NCBI RefSeq assembly: GCF_918797505.1
Contig: NC_092796.1
Location: 59,302,851 to 59,366,850, forward strand
Direction of reading: 5' to 3'
Origin: Bemisia tabaci
Taxonomy: Eukaryota; Arthropoda; Insecta; Hemiptera; Aleyrodidae
DNA: 64,000 bases
This document shows, piece after piece, positions 31,220 to 41,094 of this stretch. A model generated the notes under the pieces. The model worked only from the letters and a program-made list of their open reading frames with translations, did not search any database and was not told the DNA's origin. The first letter of the stretch is position 1. The number at the start of each line of letters is the position of its first letter. The translations under genes and the position numbers were made by a program.

Positions 31220-32150
31220 TGGCACCTACCTTGAAGTTAATCAAATTTTCTCCTCCGTATCTTGTACTTTTTGCAGTGACAATGAAGCTTCGTAATCCCT
31301 TTCCAGCGAGCTGATTGTTGAAATTGGTAGACATAGCTGTAGCCATAGAAGACAACAGGGATATTCAAGGGATCCTATCCGTGCAAGCGAGTGGTTGCAA
31401 TCGACAAATGAGCTCCTACCGTAAAGTTTATCAAAGTCATAGAATTTTCCCTTCCTTATCGTATACTTTTTGCAGGGACAAAGCGTTGTAATCTCTTTCT
31501 AGCCGGCTGATTGTTGAAATTGGTAGACAAAGCTACAGACAAAGAAGACAAAAGGGGTATGGAGGGATCCTATTAGTGGAAGCGGGTGGTTGCAATGGAC
31601 AAAGGCAGTAGGTAATAGACTAACTAATAACCGACGGGAGACCCGATAGTTAGTCCATCATTGTCTCCCTTAGTCTGTAAGAACCACCCATTTCAACCAA
31701 TATGATCGCTCCGTACTCCATATATCTTCTTTGTCTATAGCTTTGTTTACCAATTTCAACAATCAGCCCGCAAGACCTATTTCCAAGGTTATTCTGCCGA
31801 ATTCTTCTCGAGGCTGGTAAAAATGGTCAAAAAGTAAAGTTAAGGCTTCCGTAAACCTCCCTTAATCACAATGTAACCAAAAGGGCCTGCTAAAGAACTA
31901 GGAGCTGCTTAGGAACAACCATGATCGCTTCATACTTCATATGTCATCTTTGTCTATCGGTTTGTCTCTCCATTTCAACAATCAGCCCGCAAGACCTATT
32001 TCCAAAGTTATTCTGCTGAATTCTTCTCGAGGCTGGCAAAAATGGGCAAAAAGTAAAGTAAAGTCAAGGCTTTGTTAAACCTCCCTTAATCACAATGTTA
32101 GCTAGAAGGGCCTCCTAAGGAGCTAGGAGCTGCTTAGGAACAACCACGAA
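31220..32150. repeat. Complex of family I elements with two tandem duplications
   Basis: CTGATTGTTGAAATTGGTAGACA occurs at about 31311 and 31509 within direct repeats of about 190 bp. The mirror CAATTTCAACAATCAGCCCG (near 31750) recurs near 31970 within direct repeats of about 220 bp that share TTCTTCTCGAGGCTGG and CTAGGAGCTGCTTAGGAACA. The centre near 31610-31660 carries the family I words TAATAGACTAACTAA and GGAGACCCGATAGTTAGTC. So each arm of one inverted element has been duplicated separately. Confidence 0.6.
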
Positions 32151-32362
32151 TACGACCCTTAAGTCTTATTGGACTTTACGTAGAGGATTTCAGTCAATAT
32201 TAGAGGGTTTTCGGAGACATTGTAAAGTTTCGTCCTCCTCCAAGATTAAACGGAAACGAAGCCCCCACGAGTCGGCGTCGTTGCCGCGTCCTCGCTTCCG
32301 ATCTTTTGTTCCCCCCGGAAACGTCGGAGGCTCCATTAGCGAGTATCCCTCGTTACGAGGAC

Positions 32363-32527
32363 CAGCACCGTCGGGTGCTTTGCTGATATATCGATCCATC
32401 GGCCATTCTAACCTATGGAAAAGGATCGATTAACAGGGTGTTCGCAGCCAACACCTTCATAATCGATTCTTCACCACAGCTTCAAATGGGGAAATAACAA
32501 TACTCGATTATGCAAGCCTCGTTACTG
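32363..32527 (+). mobile_element. Family B hAT-type MITE, copy 6
   Basis: Diverged left end CAGCACCGTCGGGTGCTTTG, right end CAAGCCTCGTTACTG, with central GGTGTTCGCAGCCAACACC. The 8 bp before it, ACGAGGAC (32355-32362), recur at 32869-32876 after a cluster of three family B copies. Confidence 0.75.
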
Positions 32528-32531
32528 TCGT

Positions 32532-32696
32532 CAGTGGCGTGGCGTGCTTTGCGATATATCGATTGATCTGCCATTTAAACTTAGGGAAAAGGATCGATTA
32601 ACAGGGTGTTCGCAGCGAACACCTTTATAATCGATTCCTAACCGTAGCTTTAAATGGCATAACAATCGATGTATCGCAATTCACGCCACGCCACTG
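32532..32696 (+). mobile_element. Family B hAT-type MITE, copy 7
   Basis: Full length (165 bp), CAGTGGCGTGGCGTGCTTTG to CACGCCACGCCACTG. It is separated from copy 6 by TCGT and from copy 8 by ACGA, which are reverse complements. Its own flanks are not direct duplicates. Confidence 0.85.
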
Positions 32697-32700
32697 ACGA

Positions 32701-32864
32701 CAGTGGCGAGGCGTGAATGATCGATTTTCGTTGTTTACCCATTTGAAGCTGTGGTGAAGAATCGATTATGAAGGTGTACGCTGCGAACACCCTGTTTATC
32801 GATCATTTTCCATAGGTTTAAATGGCAGATCAATCGATATATCGCAAAGCACGCCGCGCCACTG
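32701..32864 (-). mobile_element. Family B hAT-type MITE, copy 8
   Basis: CAGTGGCGAGGCGTGAATGA to GCCGCGCCACTG, with a perfect 8-bp duplication ACTGACGA (32693-32700 and 32865-32872). The first four bases of that target are the last four of copy 7, so copy 8 inserted across the edge of the older copy. Confidence 0.9.
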
Positions 32865-32869
32865 ACTGA

Positions 32870-33400
32870 CGAGGACCCGACGGCGAGCGGGCAACGGTGT
32901 ACGCATTTGCAGCGGTTGGCCGGGGTAAATCTCGAGGGGGCGGCGACGGCGGCGGCCGAGGGGCGAGAGGGTGGAGAGGGGGACGAGCGTCTAGAGGTCT
33001 AGAGACGAGCACGAGATGAAAACAGAAAGGAATCAAAGTGCATAAGTAATGCACCTCTCGGCGGTCTGCGCGCTATGCTCGCGTCGGCGCGTGCGCGGCC
33101 TCCGGTCCGGACGCAACGCTGGGACAGGAGCAATCAATACGTACCCCCCCCCCCCCCCTTCGTCTCCCCCCTTGTGGTACCCCGTTCATAAAATATCCAT
33201 CGACTTTTATGAATTGGTCGCGGCACGTCTTCATCATCACCTCTGTGCCGAGGAGAATTTTAAAGCGGATGCACCCGCGCGGGGGATTGCACCGGGCCGA
33301 AATGGGCCAGCGGAGGAGGATCCGGAACAATATTCGTGCGAATTCCGGATGCGGATCATGCGATAGCGAAATTCGTTGTTCCCCGGACGAAGGGACGCAA
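32870..33400. other. GC-rich, CpG-rich block
   Basis: Many CpGs around 32880-33120, a C run of about 16 near 33144, and the word CCCGTTCATAAAATA at about 33181 (see 36526 and 46540). It could be a regulatory region or a transposon edge. Overlapping frames on both strands are not convincing. Confidence 0.35.
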
Positions 33401-33498
33401 CGCCGTTCCAAGGTTGCGAAGTCAGGATGTCCAGCGTTAGGATTTTCCCAATTCTACCAGGATTTGAAGAAAGATCGGTCGTAAAATCAGGATTTGAG

Positions 33499-33655
33499 CA
33501 GTGGCGTGGCGTGCATTGCGATGTATCGATTGTTCTGCCATTTAATCTATGTAAAGATCGATTATTAGGTGTCGTTGCGAACACCTGTTATCGATCCTTT
33601 CCATAGGTTTAAATGGTATAACAATCGATACATCGCAAAGCACGCCACGCCACTG
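33499..33655 (-). mobile_element. Family B hAT-type MITE, copy 9, with run-length deletions
   Basis: Intact ends (CAGTGGCGTGGCGTGCATTG, CACGCCACGCCACTG) and a perfect 8-bp duplication GATTTGAG (33491-33498 and 33656-33663). Between about 33540 and 33605 it lacks about eight single bases relative to other copies, each one a shortened run (for example CCC to CC, AAGG to AGG). Length 157 instead of 165. Confidence 0.9.
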
Positions 33656-33839
33656 GATTTGAGAAAAGTCGGCCGTCCGATCGGATTTTTAAACACTTTC
33701 GCATACGTTTACGTAGGAATTGTAATTTTTCATCGCAAAAAATCAGAGGATTTTGAAAAATTGTGAAATTAGGATTTAGCAGTCAAAAATCAGGGAAAAT
33801 CAGGATTTTCCCAAAGGAAAGGATACTAGACACCCTGAA

Positions 33840-34350
33840 AGTTGACTCGAACAGTTCAATTTTGGACAAGGATGTGCCCGCGTAATTTTTGTTGAGAATT
33901 CGCTTGGTTTTTGCATGGGATCAGAGGAAGAATCAGTGAAATTTGCGATTCGAAATCCCCACGATCAGGGTTGCCACGGTCAAGGAATACTGGGAAATGT
34001 CAGGGAATTTTAAATAGTCAGTTACAACCTGGGAATGTCAGGGAATGTGACGAAAATGTCAGGGATATATTGTCAAGACACCTTTGTTTGCTTTTTATAA
34101 TGGGTTTGATGTTTCGAATAACACATTTCGCCAGAGATTGATTTCTAATGTTGTCATTTTAACCATTTTGCGTACAGTCAACTGTCAAGGAATTGCGCCA
34201 AAGTAAAGCGGGGAAATGTCAGGGAATTTCATTCTCTAAATCCTGTGGCAACTCTGCAAAATTCTCCTGGTAAAAGTGCAATTTGCGTGGGGAAAAGCAG
34301 CATCGAAAAAGGGTTACGTTCGTTCTAGAGAGAAGCGACGACTTAAGTTC
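33840..34350 (-). repeat. Family F repeat, split by family C
   Basis: TTTTTGCATGGGATCAGAGG and GAAGAATCAGTGAAATTT at the left, AAAGTGCAATTTGCG and a diverged TTACGTTCGTTC at the right match family F in reverse (compare 56461-56725). A family C element at 33966-34256 interrupts it. Confidence 0.5.
33966..34256. mobile_element. Family C element, copy 1
   Basis: CAGGGTTGCCAC at the left and GTGGCAACTCTG at the right, 291 bp, with subterminal AAATGTCAGGGAATTT on both sides in the same orientation. The words ATTGTCAAGACACCTTTGTT and TTTGATGTTTCGAATAAC are shared with copies at 35709 and 60271. The ends are hAT-like, but no 8-bp duplication is visible. Confidence 0.7.
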
Positions 34351-34676
34351 ACTGTTACCGGCTAAACCGAATAATCCGGTAAATAACAATAACGGTTATA
34401 TTCACCGTTGTTCCTTAAACAGTCACTTCCTTTAGATAGCCCCATTTGGTTTACAGTGTGATTAAGGGAGGTTTAAGAAAGCCCTCTTAATCCATGGGAC
34501 TGCAAAATATGGAAGCTAATCATTTCCCAAAACGTTTTGAGACCACATGCACAAGAATTGATGACAAAATGAGCTCGTGACATCATACTTATTGTTAGTT
34601 ATCAAATCCGCCCACCCTCCTGCCTATTCCCCGCAGATTCCCGTGTAATTTCTTCCAATCATTCATTTTGGAGGTT

Positions 34677-34902
34677 CACTGGAAAAAAACACTTTGAATC
34701 TAAAGTCCCGACTCTTGAAAACATTGACAAGTAAAAATACTCTTGATTCAATCGGATTTTTGCTTGAATCAAAACGAAATCCGCTTAAATTAAGAGGCTT
34801 GGTTCTTGATTTAAGCTTGATTCTGATCGAATCAAGAGTACTTTTTCTTGTCGATGTTTTTAAGAGTCTGGACTCTGTATCCAATGTGTTTTTTTTCCAG
34901 TG
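34677..34902 (-). mobile_element. Family A MITE, copy 4
   Basis: CACTGG...CCAGTG, 226 bp, TT on both sides (34675-34676 and 34903-34904). The centre TCCGCTTAAATTAAGAGGCT is in minus orientation. Confidence 0.88.
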
Positions 34903-35708
34903 TTATGTTCGTTAGGTGTGGCTTATTTCGACTTTCGAGGTACTGAAACTCTATCGATATATGACGTCACACTAAATGCGTCCACATCGGGACACCCGGC
35001 GACACCGGCGTACTCTATTGTGGCGGAGAACTTTACCCATTGTCTCTCTTGAAAGAGGCCTGTCCGTCGGTTTACGACTCATAAAAGCGGCGCTCGGACC
35101 AGGGTTATTATCAAGAGGAGACCAGTCGAAATAATTATCAAACTTCAAAACGAAATTTTACGACACGCGCGCGCAGCCGAATCATTTAATTTCCGCGTAA
35201 TACGCCTCGAGTCGTAATCGGTTAAGTGCATAATTAATAATTATCCCGGAGGACGAAACAGTAGCAGGAGCCCCCCGATGTTACGGGAGACAGTCGCGGC
35301 GGCCTCGCAGGTCGACTTGCGGAAGGCCGCCCCCCCCCCCCCTCCCCCCCGAATCGCAAGGGGTGGTAGCCCCTGTCGTGGGAGTGGGGGCCCAGCGTCG
35401 AGCCCAAGCAATAAATCTCGGTGCAGGAGAGGTCGCGAACTCACTGAATGTGCAATCCCCCCCCCCCGCTCCTCGCCCCCTCCGTTACATTTTTCCCCGA
35501 CGGTTGACACCTGCTATTCGTTAATACCGCTGTCGCCGCGAAAGTACGCGTCGCTCTCATCTCCATTAGCGATACCCCCTCGATGCCCGCAGTGCAGCGG
35601 GCGCCGACGTCTGATACCGCCGTTTCGTTTCCTCGATGAAAGAACGTAACTGGGAACTTTTCAATCGCACATCAATGTATCCTCACATAAAGAGTGGCAG
35701 GCAACCGA
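34903..35708. other. GC-richer sequence, no gene recognised
   Basis: CpG-containing and GC-rich at 35160-35640, with C runs near 35331 and 35457. Frames across it are proline/arginine-rich on one strand and glycine-rich on the other, which reflects composition. Confidence 0.4.
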
Positions 35709-36407
35709 CAGGGTTGCCACAGTCAGGGAACACCGGGAAATGGCCGGGAATGGAGATGTTCCATGTGTGAGGAATTTGCGATTTGACTGTCGATTCTTAT
35801 GTAAAAGTTCGCGAAAAACACGATGGTCTCACTGGTTTTCTCTGAAATCAACTCCCAAGCTCAAAAAAAGCTCTCAAGATGAGGCCAAATAGCAGGGTTG
35901 CCGTGTTTTCAGTTTTGGAGTCCCCAAATAAAGTAGCAGCCCTGTCAATGTATTTGCTCCCTATCTTTGCATGGAGAGTTTGTCTTGATGTAGAGGTGGG
36001 CTCTCAGGATAGCGTGGGATATCCCCTCCATTTTGGCCTCAACTTGAGAGCTTTTTTTGAGCTTGGGAGTTGATTTCAGAGAAAACCAGTGGCTCCATCG
36101 TGTTTCTCGCGAACTTTTACGTAAGAATTAACAGTCAAATCGCAAATTCCTCACACTGCAACATCTCCATTTTAAGAAGCGAAGGAAAATGACGAAAATT
36201 TCCGGGAAAAATTGTCAAGACACCTTTATTTACTTTCTAGAAGGGGTTTGACGTTTTGGGTGACTAATTTTGCCCAAAAACTTTTTCAAATCATGTCTTT
36301 TTAAGCATCTGGCGTATCCTCAATTGTGAGGCAATTTTACCAAGATGTGACGGAGAAATCAGGGAAATGTCCGGGAATTTCATTCTCTTAATTTTGTGGC
36401 AATCCTG
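35709..36407. mobile_element. Family C element, copy 2, with a palindromic insert
   Basis: CAGGGTTGCCACAGTCAGGG at the left and TTTTGTGGCAATCCTG at the right, flanked by AACCGA on both sides (35703-35708 and 36408-36413). ATTGTCAAGACACCTTTATT aligns with copy 1. A long inverted repeat (35752-36169) separates the left end from the rest. Confidence 0.7.
35752..36169. mobile_element. Long inverted repeat G nested in family C
   Basis: Arms of about 138 bp pair almost perfectly: GGAGATGTTCCATGTGTGAG with the right end, GAGGAATTTGCGATTTGACT, TCAACTCCCAAGCTCAAAAA and AGCTCTCAAGATGAGGCC with their mirrors. The loop is about 140 bp (35890-36031). Placed where copy 1 of family C is continuous. Transcripts would form a long hairpin. 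Confidence 0.8.
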
Positions 36408-36409
36408 AA

Positions 36410-36830
36410 CCGATTCCGCTGAATATTTTTCTGATTTCACGCAAAAATCAGTGAAATGTTGCGTAGGAACTGCAGTTGTATACTTATGAAAATTTAAATT
36501 CGGTAAGTCAATTTTCAGCCTTGGAGGCCGTTCATAAAATACATACTACTCTGGATGGAGGGGGGGGGGGGGTCGAGTAGCGCTACGCCAATTTGTTTTT
36601 GCGTGTTCCAGGAAGGATAATTGGGGATCTACGTGCCCCAAGTGCTGCCAGCAACTGTAAATGCTCCGAAGCAGCTGAAATTGTCTGTTCTCATAATGAA
36701 AAGACAACTAATGAAAAAATTAGAAAAATTTTGGACAGTAATTTTACAGGTATATTCTTGAAAAAAAAAACTCGAATTTCCTGTAGTCAATTTTGCAACC
36801 TTGGAATGGAGTTACGTTCCTTCGTGCGGG
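36410..36830 (+). repeat. Family F repeat, copy in two parts
   Basis: The right part (36740-36830) has ACCTTGGAATGGAGTTACGT and CTTCGTGCGGGAAAG. The left part (36425-36525) has TTTCACGCAAAAATCAGTGA. In between lies unrelated sequence that starts with GGCCGTTCATAAAATAC and includes a G run of about 12 near 36560, probably another insertion. Confidence 0.45.
36526..36600. repeat. GGCCGTTCATAAAATAC motif with poly-G
   Basis: The motif followed by a G run also occurs as its reverse complement GTATTTTATGAACGGCC at about 46551 beside a C run, and in part at about 33181. From memory, similar words end a widespread insect repeat, but I could not check this. Confidence 0.4.
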
Positions 36831-37117
36831 AAAGTACGATTCGTCCGAAAAGTTGAATCACTCCGGAAGGAAACCCGAGAGAAACCCCTCCTGAAACATG
36901 TTCGAATTTAAATCCAAGCCGCTACACCGTGCGCCGCGGTTTCTGTTCAGGAGGTGGATGAAAGCCCCCCGCCCCCGATTAAGCGTCGATCTGACTTCGT
37001 CTAAGCGGAATCTCGACCTATCAAAACTGCGCTCTCTTCCGCTCAATCGTGGAGGGAAGAGAGGTGCGGAGGGAGGGATAGGTACAGAACGAGACGCGAC
37101 GCGACGCTACTACCAGT

Positions 37118-37281
37118 CAGTAGCGAGGCGGGAAAAATCGACTATCGATATTCCCCCATTTGAAGCTATGGCAAAGAATCGATTATTAGGGTGTTCGTTG
37201 CAAACGCCCTGTTTATCGATCCTTTTCCATAGGTTTAAATGGCGGATGGGTCGATGTATCGCAAAGCACGCCAGGCCGCTG
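37118..37281 (-). mobile_element. Family B hAT-type MITE, copy 10
   Basis: CAGTAGCGAGGCGGGAAAAA to CGCCAGGCCGCTG, flanked by CTACCAGT (37110-37117) and CTACCGGT (37282-37289), 7 of 8 identical. Length 164 bp. The interval 36831-37117 holds nothing recognised. Confidence 0.85.
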
Positions 37282-37501
37282 CTACCGGTACAGAAATGAT
37301 ACCAGAGGAGCTTTCGTGGAGATGCCGCTTAGCCGCTGCTCGCTAATCGTCTTTGCTAAATCTTGGCAATCCTCTCATACTCCTCGAATCAACTGGAGCT
37401 CCTGCCGGGGCTGGATTCAGCTGAAAGCAGCCAGATTGCTGAGGAAACAAAGGGGCTCCACGCTAGTTTGTTGATAGAATTCCCCACTCGCAGGAGTCTG
37501 T

Positions 37502-37665
37502 CAGTGGCGTGGCGTGCTTTGCGATATATCGATTGATACGCCATTCAAACGTATGAAAAAAGATCGATTATCAGGGTGTTCGCAGCGAACACCTTGGTAA
37601 TCGATTCTTTACCATAGCTTCAAATGGCGAGATATCGATAATTGAATATTCACGCCACGCCACTG
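37502..37665 (+). mobile_element. Family B hAT-type MITE, copy 11
   Basis: CAGTGGCGTGGCGTGCTTTG to CACGCCACGCCACTG, with a perfect 8-bp duplication GAGTCTGT (37494-37501 and 37666-37673). Near-consensus sequence points to a fairly recent insertion. Confidence 0.92.
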
Positions 37666-37939
37666 GAGTCTGTGTAAACCGAGTCAGACTTACAATTACC
37701 TAGTTCCGTTCCCCCGCATTAAGTAAAACGAGTAACGCAGCGAAACCAGCGCCGAACACTATGAATAGATTAATTAATGTGCTAATGCCGCTGAAATTGA
37801 ATAAACACGAACGAACTACGGTCAGCAACTAACATTCCTCCCGATCGATCAAATTTCCTGTGCAAATTAATAAAGGCAGGCCCGGTGAAACGAACGCAAA
37901 CGCCGCATGTAGAGAGACGTACGCGCGCTTCTGTAATTG

Positions 37940-38187
37940 GACCGCGCTAAGCAGAAAGGAACCAAGCAACATCAGCTAATTGCTAAATTCTACTGGGCAA
38001 TTTAATATTTTACAAGAGACCGTTCGTGCGGATGTTTTGAACGTTTTCAGGAATTCCTTCGTTCTATGATAAAAAGTCATAATTCGCACACAAATTCGTA
38101 CAACCGTTTTCATGTTTAAAACTACATTGCCCGAGGAAATATGGCAATAGCTGATGTGACTTGGTTTCTTTCTACTGAACGCAGTCT
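37940..38187. mobile_element. Family N MITE, copy 2
   Basis: GACCGCGCTAAGCAGAAAGG at the left and a diverged TTTCTACTGAACGCAGTC at the right. The words ACCAAGCAACATCAGCTAAT and GCAATAGCTGATGTGACTTG show the same arms as 5299-5524. Confidence 0.7.
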
Positions 38188-38213
38188 AATTATATATCAG
38201 TGACTTGCTAAAA

Positions 38214-38545
38214 TGCTGTAAGCAACTATTCCACTCCTAAGCCGATCAGATTGCCTAATCGAGTTCTTGAAGGCGAACTGGTGTGAGTCCATGTCGCCGT
38301 TTTGCTTGCCAATTGTTTCCTGAGGACGAATGATCGGGAACGAGCACAAACTGCGTCTGGAATTGGAACCCTTAACAGGTGTACCAGCAGCAATAGCTGC
38401 TTAGAGTAGCTCAAATTTGTTCATTTAGTTTTATTTACATTACGGTATGAAGCGGCAAGCAGCGCTCCAATCAGTGCGCCTTCAAAAGCTCGTTCAGGCA
38501 ATTTATTCGCATTGGGAGCAGCAATAGTTGCTTGTATGAAATTTC
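38214..38545. repeat. Family Q repeat, copy 1
   Basis: Begins near GCTGTAAGCAACTATTCC, contains GCCTAATCGAGTTCTTGAAG, CCAGCAGCAATAGCTGCTTA and ends near GCAGCAATAGTTGCTTGTAT. The same words in related order and inverted pairs occur at 44982-45307, so it is a dispersed repeat with internal inverted structure. Confidence 0.6.
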
Positions 38546-38644
38546 TCTCAGTTCTGTTCCATCTGTAGAGGCTCATAACGTTCTACTCATACTGTTTTCT
38601 GCGCTCATTTTGCACTGTAAATGAAAGCAATAAAGCTGCTCGCC

Positions 38645-38876
38645 CAGGGTGGCTAGACCGGGAAGACGGGAAAAGTCAGGGAATTTTTTGTGGAGCTGGG
38701 TCCACATGAAAATCGGGTTCGTGGCAGGCCAGGTGATCGCGCTTTTGTGCCAACGTTTTGACCACATAAATAAAGTGTCCTTACGTTATCGTAAAAAAGT
38801 CAGAGAATTTCATTAGAAGAAGTCATCAGGGAAAAGTTGTCAGGGAATAATAAATGAAATTTTGCCAGCCACCCTG
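38645..38876. mobile_element. CAGGGTGGCTAG-ended element (C-like)
   Basis: CAGGGTGGCTAG at the left and CCAGCCACCCTG at the right, 232 bp, with GTCAGGGAATTTTTTG and GTCAGAGAATTTCATT inside like family C. No target duplication found. Confidence 0.6.
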
Positions 38877-40206
38877 TCGCTGTCGATCAGTTGCTCGAGG
38901 TCTCAAGTTCAGCTACTTGCTGATGAAGTATCTTAAAATTGAGAAATTATCAATCGATCAATCGACTATTGTATCTTCCTTTGAAGTGCTACAGATTCTT
39001 CTTAATGATTACCTTTGTTAAAAAGAAAATAAAACAGTATGAGTAGAAAACTTCAAACTATGACGGATCAAAAATTGACAGCCTTTGTAGTAAACGGGCC
39101 CGAAGAGGAGAAAAAGCGTCGAAGCTAGCGGACTGGCAATCAGTTTTATTATCAGCCCGCTTTTGCGCTTTCGCGTCTACGATGAAAGAGTATGAACTTT
39201 GATTTTGTCTCTCCGAATGATCAAAAGAGAAATTAAAAAATAATAGAATATGAAAAAGAAATAGAGAAATAAAGGAACGAACAGTTTCACTACAATAAGT
39301 TGGATAGCGCGCCGATATCGAGGTTTAAATTAGCTGAGGCTTCATCCATTTTGAAACTGAATTTTGTTCAGTTTCGCATGTTAGTTTCGCAATTTATTCT
39401 TTTGAAAAGATATCTCAATTGCATAGTTGGATAATTTCGAATAACAGCATCTTATCTTAAACCATCGGATTTGAAAATTTGAGTTACAATTCCAGTTTGC
39501 CGTCGAAAAATGCCACCTGGTATGAAGTTTCACAAAAAGCGATCAAACAAAAGCCGCATATCGTAAGACCAGTAGGACTCCGCGCAGTGGTGAACGATAC
39601 CAGTCCATTCACAAACGGTAGTGCGCCTTCATTTTCGTCTGATACTGTGCAATACTTCCGAGGCGGAATAGTTGCTCAAAGCGCCTTGTACAGTGTCGCT
39701 TCCACTAGACGTTAGGAGATGAGGATTACCGCTAAGGTTGCGCCCTCTGGAGCGTGCGCAGTTACACATTACCTCATCACTGACGGTGAAGTTAAAAACA
39801 TTCGTACATTCTCAATTTACGACGTTGCAAGTTTTTGGAACTTAACTTTTTTAAGTTTTTGAAGTTTTTTTTCGCAAGAAACGTTGTGTGAGTGCATACA
39901 TTTTTTTCAGTGTACAGCTCCAAGAATCAAGAAATTTCTCCTCGCGTGGGGGGGGGGGGGGGGCTGCTGTGTTTTATTTTAAGGTTCACGTCATTCGAGT
40001 TCTTACAGCTTGATAGGAGTCCTTGAGCTTTTACGGAAGTTAAAGGAATTTTTGTTAAAATTGAAGAGTCATAGGTTCTAGCTATGACATTCTTCTTCCT
40101 TTTGGCACTTAAAAAGTTATGTAAAGTGATTTCTGAAACCCCCAGTAGCTCCCCTGGCCTCATCTGGCCTTAGTTCACTAAATACGTTTTCATTTTGAGG
40201 TCAGGG
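38877..40206. other. No recognised feature
   Basis: Contains a G run of about 13 near 39950. TTTTTTTCAGTGTACAG at 39902-39917 looks like the right end of a CACTG-type element, but no matching left end was found. Confidence 0.45.
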
Positions 40207-40502
40207 TTCTCAACTTGCGGTCGGCTATAAACCAACAAGATTTGGGCCCAGGGCCCGAAGCTTGTTGGCAGAGTTGCGGTCGGCTGCAAGCTGAGGCAAG
40301 GATGTTGACTTTGTTATCGGTCACTGATTAATAGTTCGCAACGCTGAGAAACTAAAGATGGCTCGACCCTGCTGTAAAAAAGCTCAACTTGCGTGCAGCT
40401 TGAGTTTAGAATATATAGTGTTATCGCGACTGGAAGTCGAATATAGAGGTTAGGTTTCTCAACTTGCGACCGACCGTAAACCAACAAAATTTGGGCCCAG
40501 AA
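40207..40502. repeat. Direct repeat of a 45-bp phrase
   Basis: TTCTCAACTTGCGGTCGGCT then AAACCAACAAGATTTGGGCC at 40207-40253 recurs, diverged, at 40455-40502. A third shorter echo, AGTTGCGGTCGGCTGCAAGC, lies near 40272. Confidence 0.6.
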
Positions 40503-40654
40503 GTCTGTCGCTATTTTGTTTGTTCATACTAGGCCAAACTAGGAGCGTAGGTCTTATCAGGGAAGCTTAGAACCCACCGATGGGCCGTCCAAGCAGGGAG
40601 CGGCACACTTCCCAGGTAGTAACTTAGGAAGTGTGCAGGTGCTCCCCCCACCCT

Positions 40655-41044
40655 CCGAATGATCGATTATTGATATATCCCCATTTAAAGCTACACCGGG
40701 AAAAAAAAAAAAAACACATTGGATCTAGAGTCCAGACTCTTAAAAACATCGACAAGAAAAAGTACTCTTGATTTCATCAGAATCTAGCTTAAATCAAGAA
40801 CCAAGCCTCTTAATTTCAGCGGATTTCGTTTTGAGTCAAGCAAAAATCCGATTGAATCAAGAGTATTTTTTCTTGTCAATGTTTTTAAGAGTCTGGACTC
40901 TAGATCCAATGTGTGTTTTTTTCCAGTGTATGTTAAAGAATCGTTTACTAAGGTGTTCGTTGCGAATACCCTGTTCATCGATCCTTTTCCATGGGTTTAA
41001 GTGGCAGATCATTCGATATATCGCAAAGCCCGCCACACTACTTG
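40655..41044 (-). mobile_element. Family B hAT-type MITE, copy 12, split by family A
   Basis: The left part (GAATGATCGATTATTGATAT, CCCATTTAAAGCTA) ends at 40693 and the right part resumes at 40929 (TATGTTAAAGAATCG). Both match family B, including GGTGTTCGTTGCGAATACC. The terminal bases are diverged. The interrupting element is a family A MITE. Confidence 0.8.
40694..40928 (+). mobile_element. Family A MITE, copy 5 (nested in B)
   Basis: CACCGG...CCAGTG with TA on both sides (40692-40693 and 40929-40930). Removing it with one TA gives AAGCTATGTTAAAGAATCG, nearly the uninterrupted family B sequence AAGCTATGGTAAAGAATCG found elsewhere. Confidence 0.9.
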
Positions 41045-41094
41045 GCCCTCCATCAAAATGCAGTTAAAACAACGTAGCCTGGTAACCTTATGGC

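Noticed and set aside
38917..38955. CTGATGA followed by GAGAAA, reminiscent of a hammerhead ribozyme core.
   Set aside because: The required stems II and III cannot form, so the match is chance.
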